A program made the position numbers and the translations under genes. Below are positions 58,371 through 64,000 of a stretch of 64,000 bases of DNA, one piece after another. The notes beneath the pieces were generated by a model. It was given only the letters and a program-made list of their open reading frames with translations. It had not been told where the DNA came from and made no database searches. Origin of the DNA: Lyophyllum atratum (taxonomy: Eukaryota > Basidiomycota > Agaricomycetes > Agaricales > Lyophyllaceae); contig JACGCN010000002.1 in assembly GCA_014905825.1 (NCBI GenBank), positions 1,054,001-1,118,000 on the forward strand. The letters run 5' to 3'. Every line of letters starts with the position of its first letter. Position 1 is the first letter of the stretch.

Positions 58371-60698
58371 ATGCCCATGACCTGGCATAGATTGTCAGTG
58401 CAGCCACATCGACTTGCTCGGAGTTTAGTAGCACCACGGCATCGATCCCTCCGGACACAACCAATCTATGAACATGCAAATCATGGAGAACAGGATATAC
58501 CACAAAAACCTCCCGGGTTCGGATTGGCTACTCCACGACAGGTAATGAGATACCGGCTCTCCCAATAATCTTGTCTGACTCCAAATTGACTAGCTGGTCG
58601 AGTATCTGAATGAATTCATCGTTGGACAAGAGAATGCAAAGAAAGTGCTCTCCGTAGCGTGTGTATTATCCTTCTATGAATGTACTTATCTCATTAGTCC
58701 TGAATGGATTTCAAAGAGTGTTCAATCATTACAATCGTGTACGCGCAAATCTACAACATTTGGAAGCTCGAGAGGCTGAACGCGAATACGAGTCCCTGGA
58801 GGATGATCGTACGCATTGTTTCATTCTCTTATCACTTGTACCCATTGTTCTCATTGTATCCGGTAGCTAACGACCATGGTGGTGTTTCCACAGCCCAGGT
58901 GCGGCCGACGCGCAAGCCTCGTGTACCCACCCCACCCTTTCCTCGGCAGCACGTGCCATTATTTGAGAAGAGCAATGTGCTAGTGATGTGCGAATGCTCG
59001 ATATTTTCTCCTGAGACTTACTCGTGCTTACCTTCGAGACAGTGGTCCAACAGGCTCAGGTATACATGATACTATGTGATTCCGAATTGGCTATAACATT
59101 CCCGCTCCAGGCAAAACATTATTGGCCAAGACTCTTGCCAAGGTCCTTGACGTACCGTTCTCCGTTAGCGACGCTACGACTTTTACACAGGCGAGATATA
59201 TTTACTCATCGTGGGTGAATGACTAACTAACTGACAAGGTTAGGCTGGATGTCAGTCACATCTCCCGTGTCTCTTGCATTATTTGATTCTATACTATCGC
59301 AGACGTGGGCGAGGATGTTGATATGGCGATACAACGACTGGTGAGTTGTAAAAGCCGATTCTGGGAAGTAAACCAACGTATTGTCTTAGCTGCAAGCCGC
59401 GAATTGGGACCCATTGCGTGCGAGGTTAACCCGAATCCACAACCTCCATTCGATCACAGGCTGAATTGATTTCTTATAGCATGGGTATCGTATACATCGA
59501 CGAGGTCGATAAGGTCGCTAAGAAGTCGGCGGGGGGTTTGGAAAGCTCGCGAGACGTCGGTGGTGAAGGTGTTCAACAGGCCCTTTTGCGCATGATGGAA
59601 GGCTCAGTAGTTAGTGTCCAAGCCAAAGGTGGTGCCTCTGCCGAGGTACCTGGTCCTGCAGGGGGCGAAGGTCATCCACGAGGGGGTCAGCGAGCGCCAG
59701 CAGCCTCTGGTGAGCTAATCAATTTGCCTTCGTCGAACTCCCACCGAAAAAAGTCGTACCAGCGAAACCAGACATATATCATATCGATACCTCCAACGTT
59801 CTCTTCATCCTAAGTGGTGCTTTCGTTGGTCTTGATACCGTCATCAAGCAACGTGTAGCGAAGGGCGTGAGTGCTCTTTCTGAACGGATGTAATTATTTC
59901 AGCTGACTTATGGCCAAAGTCCATCGGCTTCACAGCTACCTTACCTGCTCCAGAAGACGGTGATTCTGTTCCGTTCTTTACTCCAAATCGTAAGACCGCG
60001 ACAAATGTCCTGGACCTTGTGGAGATCACCGGTTGGTTCCTTTCCCCTCCATGATCACATTTCTGGAAGCTAACTCCCATGGTCTTCAGATCTTGTCAAA
60101 TACGGGTAGCTATCACTCGTCTGCTAGGCAGCATCAGCAAGCCATCTGATTTCGTTTTAGTTTCATCCCAGAATTTATCTCTCGCCTACCATCCATCACA
60201 ACACTTGCGCCACTTACAGTCCCTGACCTACGGCGGATCCTTACAGAAGTGAAGGGTTCGCTTATGTCACAATATCAATCTCTGTTTGGGTATTCTGGCG
60301 TCGAGATCCGATTTACAGGCGCTGCCCTAGACGAAATATGTCGAAAGGCATCTGAGAGAGGCGGGGGCGCGCGAGGGCTTCGGGGAATCATGGTCCGTTG
60401 CAACTTCTGACCTGCATGCCCCCCATCTAAAGTCCATTCTCTCACAGGAGGCCCTCTTGTTGGAGCCGATGTATGAAGTGCCGTAAGTGGTTCCCTTGGT
60501 CATTGTCGTAGTAGCTCGGTATTGAGTCCCGACGGCAGGGGTTCGGAGATTCGCCACGTCCTCGTCACCGCTGAAGTTGTCCGCGGTGAGAAGTTACCAG
60601 GATACTGGAAGAAGGGTGAAGGTGTTGCTTTCTGGGAGGCATGGGCAAAGGAAGAAGGCAAGAGTACTGGGAAAACCTCTGAATTCACTCACAGCTAG
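58371..60698 (+). CDS. MCX1: Mitochondrial ClpX/Mcx1 AAA+ unfoldase
   Basis: ATP-driven unfoldase of the mitochondrial matrix. The first 30 residues ([20 protein letters not shown]) are Arg-rich and lack acids, fitting a presequence. The bacterial zinc-binding domain is absent, as in fungal Mcx1. AAA+ motifs: [20 protein letters not shown], Walker [15 protein letters not shown], pore loop AGYVGEDV, Walker [26 protein letters not shown], and sensor-2 [11 protein letters not shown]. Many small exons: Walker A sits on a 17-nt exon (59043-59059), and the AGY of the pore loop on a 7-nt exon (59244-59250). The intron before the latter (59191-59243) begins with GC. Whether it pairs with a ClpP is not visible here. 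Two Gly/Pro-rich insert regions occur after Walker B. Confidence 0.93.
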
Positions 60699-60944
60699 AC
60701 TCCGATGCCATGTATGTATTCTGTAAATGTAAGTAACAGAGGATGTATTTCATGTACACTATCCTTGCAATTGATAAGCCCAGGAAAGAAATATAGGAGT
60801 AGTGAACGTGAACAAGTCGGGAAGATTTATTTCGTTCCTGTAATGTTCTTAAAAAAGAGAAATGCTATGATGTAAACTATCAGTGGCGCAACGGCCTGGT
60901 ATGCAATGGCCGAGGAAACATGGAAGAAGGTTCAAGTGCTAAAT

Positions 60945-61852
60945 TTACTCCTCTTTCTTTTCCTCCTTCTTCTCGGCATCATCAGCAGCAGGCTCATCGG
61001 CATTTTCAGGAGTCTGCTCAGTCTTAGGCTCTTCTTCCTTCTTCTCCTCCTCCTCGGTGGATTCGGCAGGGGCAGCTCCGCCCAACAATACGGCATTCTT
61101 GGCTTGTGCATCTTCGAAAGCGACTTTGAACTGCGCAGCATCTTGGAATGGTTTAATCGTCGATAAATGAACGACAGAGGCGCTCGACTCACTTTCAGCA
61201 TTGGCAAAACGGATTGCGAGGGTCTCCGCGGTGGGTGGGGTTTCAGAGTAATCTGCTGCCACCTTCCAAACCCAGCTCCTGTCCGATCCGATGTTAGGCT
61301 GCAGCCGCATATCCGACGAGACTGTGAAAAACGCGGGTCAGAACGTGTATGGCGATGCAAAACGAACAGAGAAAAAAATAGGCGACTTACTAACGTGATT
61401 GGCACAGACTTTCAAGGTCTTATCGCGTCTCATGACAACGCGGACCTTCTTGGTCTCTTTGTGGGCAAGCAGGCGGACATCACCCGTTCCGCGCTCCTTC
61501 CATTCGGCAGAATCAGCGTCAAATCGGAATAGTTTTGCGCGCCTGGATTTATCAACGCAGAATCGCAGAGTAGTTTGCGAAGTTAGTGGGACTGATTGTG
61601 TGGCGATCGCGTAAAGGGACATCGACGCACATCTTGAAAAGCACATCCTCGTCCTCCTCGTGTGTTTTCGTATCAACCTGCTCGGTGAGCTTGATAACCG
61701 GCTCGAACTGAGCATCGGTCTCCTCCTCCTGAGTGAAAAGTAGCGATGAGTTCACGTAGGAGTACGGGGAGATCTCAGGGTTGATTACGAGATCTGGCAG
61801 GATAGGAGGAGAAACTTACTCTGGGAGCAAGGGCATCGGTATTTTCAGCCAT
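60945..61852 (-). CDS. YRB1: Ran-binding protein 1
   Basis: Cytosolic cofactor that, with RanGAP, releases Ran-GTP from exported complexes. Five exons (61820-61852, 61631-61728, 61391-61542, 61193-61321, 60945-61141) give 202 residues. The RanBD starts [20 protein letters not shown] and continues [71 protein letters not shown] and [20 protein letters not shown], all expected blocks. The tail is Glu/Lys-rich (KKEEKKEE), normal for Yrb1. The [11 protein letters not shown] first exon is only 33 nt. Divergent from the p24 gene; convergent with ClpX. Confidence 0.95.
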
Positions 61853-62036
61853 GATAGTGAAGATCTGAGAGTAGTTTGCGAAGTAAACGAATAAAGGAAA
61901 CCAACGAGGTCGAGAGATGGAAAAGGGCCAGGAAATCTCCAGAACATGACAAAGACCCCGGAACTGCCAAGTCGGGGTCTTCCGATATGCGTGCCGTCGT
62001 GGCACACCGTCTTCATCACTCACTGTAATGTCCAGA
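61853..62036. promoter_or_regulatory. Divergent promoter interval between RanBP1 and EMP24
   Basis: 184 bp between two opposite start codons, so both core promoters are compressed here. Inference from layout. Confidence 0.45.
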
Positions 62037-62915
62037 ATGCCATATACCCAGAAGCTGCTCACAGCATGCTTGTCTCTGCTTTTCATTATTCCCGTCCTAG
62101 TATCCGCCCATCTAATAGAAGTATCCGCTGGTCACAAGGAATGTTTCTTTGAAGATCTCCACAAAAATGACAAGGTTCGACTGCACACGCTGACCACGTA
62201 TTGCATTCGTAACATTCGCAATTTAGATGACTGTCACGTACCAAGTTGGAGGAGGCGGCCATTTGGACATTGATTTCTGGGTGCGTTAGCGTGTTATCAC
62301 AGTCTGGCCTTGGGTTTGACATCAAGTACAGTTAACAGACCCAGACGACCGCGTCCTTGGAAAGCAGGTCCGGCAATCCACAGGGTCCCTTTCTATTACT
62401 GCAGAGAAGGATGGAAGGCATGAGCTTTGCTTCTCTAACCAAATGAGCGCCGTCACGGACAAGATGGTCAGGTCAGTACTTCCACTTACCAACACACTTT
62501 ACAACATAATCAAGCAATATACTCTGCAACCCTTCCAGCTTTAATGTCCATGGTGTGATCTATGTCTCAGGAGACGGTTCGTTCCTCCATTGTCAATTCT
62601 GGCCATTGCTTACACAGACCTAACAGACATCGTTGCCCCGGTCGAGCGGGAAATTCGTTCATTGGCAAACGGATTACTGTCGGTCAAGGACGAGCAAGAG
62701 TACATCGTCGTGAGGGAGCGAACGCATCGCAATACCGCGGAGTCTACCAATGCTCGGGTGAAATGGTGGTCGATCCTACAGGCCATAGTTCTGTTTTCAG
62801 TGGTGGGCTGGCAGGTGTACTATCTTAAAGTACGTCTCAACCTTGGAGCTCTGGGTGTTTTCTGTTTGACATCTGTTTCTTCTAGTCCTTCTTCGAAGTG
62901 AAGCGTGTAATATGA
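62037..62915 (+). CDS. EMP24: p24 family cargo receptor, Emp24/TMED2 type
   Basis: Type I membrane protein of COPII/COPI vesicles that moves cargo such as GPI-anchored proteins between ER and Golgi. Six exons (62037-62174, 62227-62280, 62332-62471, 62539-62576, 62627-62829, 62886-62915) give 200 residues. A signal peptide (KLLTACLSLLFIIPVLVSAH) precedes the GOLD domain, with Cys in AGHKECFFEDL and HELCFSNQMSAV as the likely disulfide. Coiled-coil EYIVVRERTHRNTAESTNAR follows, then one membrane helix SILQAIVLFSVVGWQVYYLK and a short tail SFFEVKRVI. The FF-x-x-(K/R)R-V-hydrophobic tail matches the beta (Emp24/TMED2) subgroup; the phenylalanines bind COPII. Confidence 0.93.
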
Positions 62916-63226
62916 CCTGTCCTTAAATTCAATTCATTCTACGGATTCTATCATGCCAATGGCGTGAATATAAGGATCCAGCTCATACATTGACGAGACG
63001 TCGACCATGATTACCGGTCATAACAGGCTACAGACACATACCAGGCAAGACGGGTATAGGTGAAACAATGGAGAAGAATGTGGCATAGGGGGCTAGGATG
63101 TCATGAGGGGTCGTGTGCGATATTAACGATCGGGTCTGACAATCTACTGTAACAGATACACAACGTGGGCGCTGCCCACGTATTAAACACATCGAGCAGG
63201 ACTGGTGAACGAAACAAAAACAAAAC
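62916..63226. other. Intergenic, convergent 3' ends
   Basis: 311 bp between convergent stops. Presumed 3' UTRs; nothing else seen. Confidence 0.4.
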
Positions 63227-64000
63227 TCATCGCCAGGTTTTCTTAGACCTGTTGAAGCTCATGTCCGCGCTATTGTTCGGATCCATACTAATGGAGAGGT
63301 TCGCCATAGACGTGTTCGCTCCCAGCGGTGGTGACCTGAACTTCAGCGACCCAACGCTCGTCGACTTGGTCAAGGACATCCTCTTCGTCCGCTTCCCCGG
63401 ACTCCCCAGCATGACTCGCCGCGGTCCGCTGCTCCCATCCGCAGTCGGCGGCGAAAGCTGTGGGATCATGCTTGACCGCCTCCTTCCCTTTTCATTTCGC
63501 ATCGGCCCAATGTTTGACCGGCGCCTTCCACTTGCGGTCTTTGCCGTGCCCCCACCAGAACCAGAACCTATCCCGCCGTTCTTCGAAGGAGTAGATGGTC
63601 CTCGTCGCCCGGGACTCCCATTAGTGCTACGGTCGCGCGCTTTGGGAACGTGCAGCTTGTTCCCTGAGAATGAGCGGCTGTTGGTAGATTCGGAGAGGTG
63701 GTTGATGCTCATATCAGAAAGCGGGTTGTGGTTATGTCGCTCGGGACTGGCGCTCTCGTCGCCCTCCATAAGACTGCCAAGTGCAGAGCCTCGCGACCGT
63801 GATTTGAGGAAACTGGGATCTAAGCGGCTGGGCCTCGGCCTTCGAGCCCGAAGAGCCAAAGACGTGTCATAGGCTGTTGATGCTGGAAGCGAGGCACTGA
63901 AGCTGAAGTTGACGCTATCATCGGTCTTATCCGCCTCATCCTCCCATTCACTTTCTGAGCCTCCAAGTGACGTGCATCTAGGCGGGAGAGTGTTGATGGT
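63227..64000 (-). CDS. Basic serine-rich protein, 3' part only
   Basis: The frame is open to the window edge, so only the last 257 residues are visible. It begins acidic (SESEWEDEADKTDDS) and becomes Ser/Arg/Gly/Pro-rich with many basic-S sites: RRSNIGPMRNEKGRRRSSMI, RRVMLGSPGKRTKRMSLTKS. It ends MSFNRSKKTWR. Repeated SPGKR/RRSS sites would suit mitotic or AGC kinases, which is inference. I do not recognise the family; the informative domain is probably beyond the edge. Convergent with EMP24. Confidence 0.7.
   Translation of the reverse strand, partial: TINTLPPRCTSLGGSESEWEDEADKTDDSVNFSFSASLPASTAYDTSLALRARRPRPSRLDPSFLKSRSRGSALGSLMEGDESASPERHNHNPLSDMSINHLSESTNSRSFSGNKLHVPKARDRSTNGSPGRRGPSTPSKNGGIGSGSGGGTAKTASGRRRSNIGPMRNEKGRRRSSMIPQLSPPTADGSSGPRRVMLGSPGKRTKRMSLTKSTSVGSLKFRSPPLGANTSMANLSISMDPNNSADMSFNRSKKTWR

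Noticed and set aside
1..64000. Secondary-metabolite or resistance gene cluster around the Zn2Cys6 factor
   Set aside because: Neighbours are FAR11 and a DUF6533 membrane protein; no synthase, P450 or transporter is present.

Overview
This 64 kb window is a piece of a nuclear chromosome of a filamentous basidiomycete, most likely an Agaricomycete. Three things point there: genes cut by many short introns of about 45-75 nt with GT/AG ends and CTAAC/CTGAC-like branch points, tight gene packing on both strands, and lineage-typical families (a DUF6533 seven-helix protein, a Zn2Cys6 regulator, long serine/proline-rich regulators). No rRNA, tRNA, CRISPR array or bacterial-type operon was seen. Coding spans below run from start codon to stop codon and include introns. 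For most genes I solved the splice sites by hand and checked that the reading frame closes.

Left part (1-13.4 kb): the 3' end of a low-complexity conserved fungal protein; RAT1/XRN2 nuclear exoribonuclease (-); eIF2B delta (+); an MTP18-type mitochondrial fission protein (-); an FHA-plus-forkhead transcription factor (+); and a serine-rich protein ending in a possible TFIIS-N/LW-like helical module (-). Next (14.8-31.1 kb): a Kcs1-type inositol hexakisphosphate kinase (+), a HEI10/CCNB1IP1-like meiotic RING protein (+, 14 exons and one probable 1-nt frameshift), a large CUE-like protein (-), Mediator subunit MED18 (+) tail to tail with BCD1 (-), the cytosolic Fe-S assembly factor DRE2 (-), and a second forkhead protein (-).

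At 32,250-35,412 sits an apparently intact 3.16 kb PIF/Harbinger-type DNA transposon. It has 76-bp terminal inverted repeats with two mismatches, a short target-site duplication, a DDE transposase with an open frame, and a convergent Myb/SANT-like accessory gene with an open frame. It lies between the forkhead gene and the DUF6533 gene.

Right part (35.6-64 kb): the DUF6533 membrane protein (+), a Zn2Cys6 transcription factor (-), FAR11/STRIP of the STRIPAK complex (-), a cyclin-box protein (+), ubiquitin-activating enzyme UBA1 (-), cactin (-), a mitochondrial ClpX/Mcx1 unfoldase (+), RanBP1/Yrb1 (-), an Emp24-type p24 cargo receptor (+), and the 3' end of an unidentified basic serine-rich protein (-).

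Most genes are core housekeeping, so the unusual signals are structural: the intact transposon, three apparent GC-AG introns, 7-nt micro-exons in two genes, an exon carrying only the start codon in RAT1, and the frameshift in the HEI10-like gene. I found no convincing undescribed multi-gene system; the Harbinger element is the most self-contained biological unit here.
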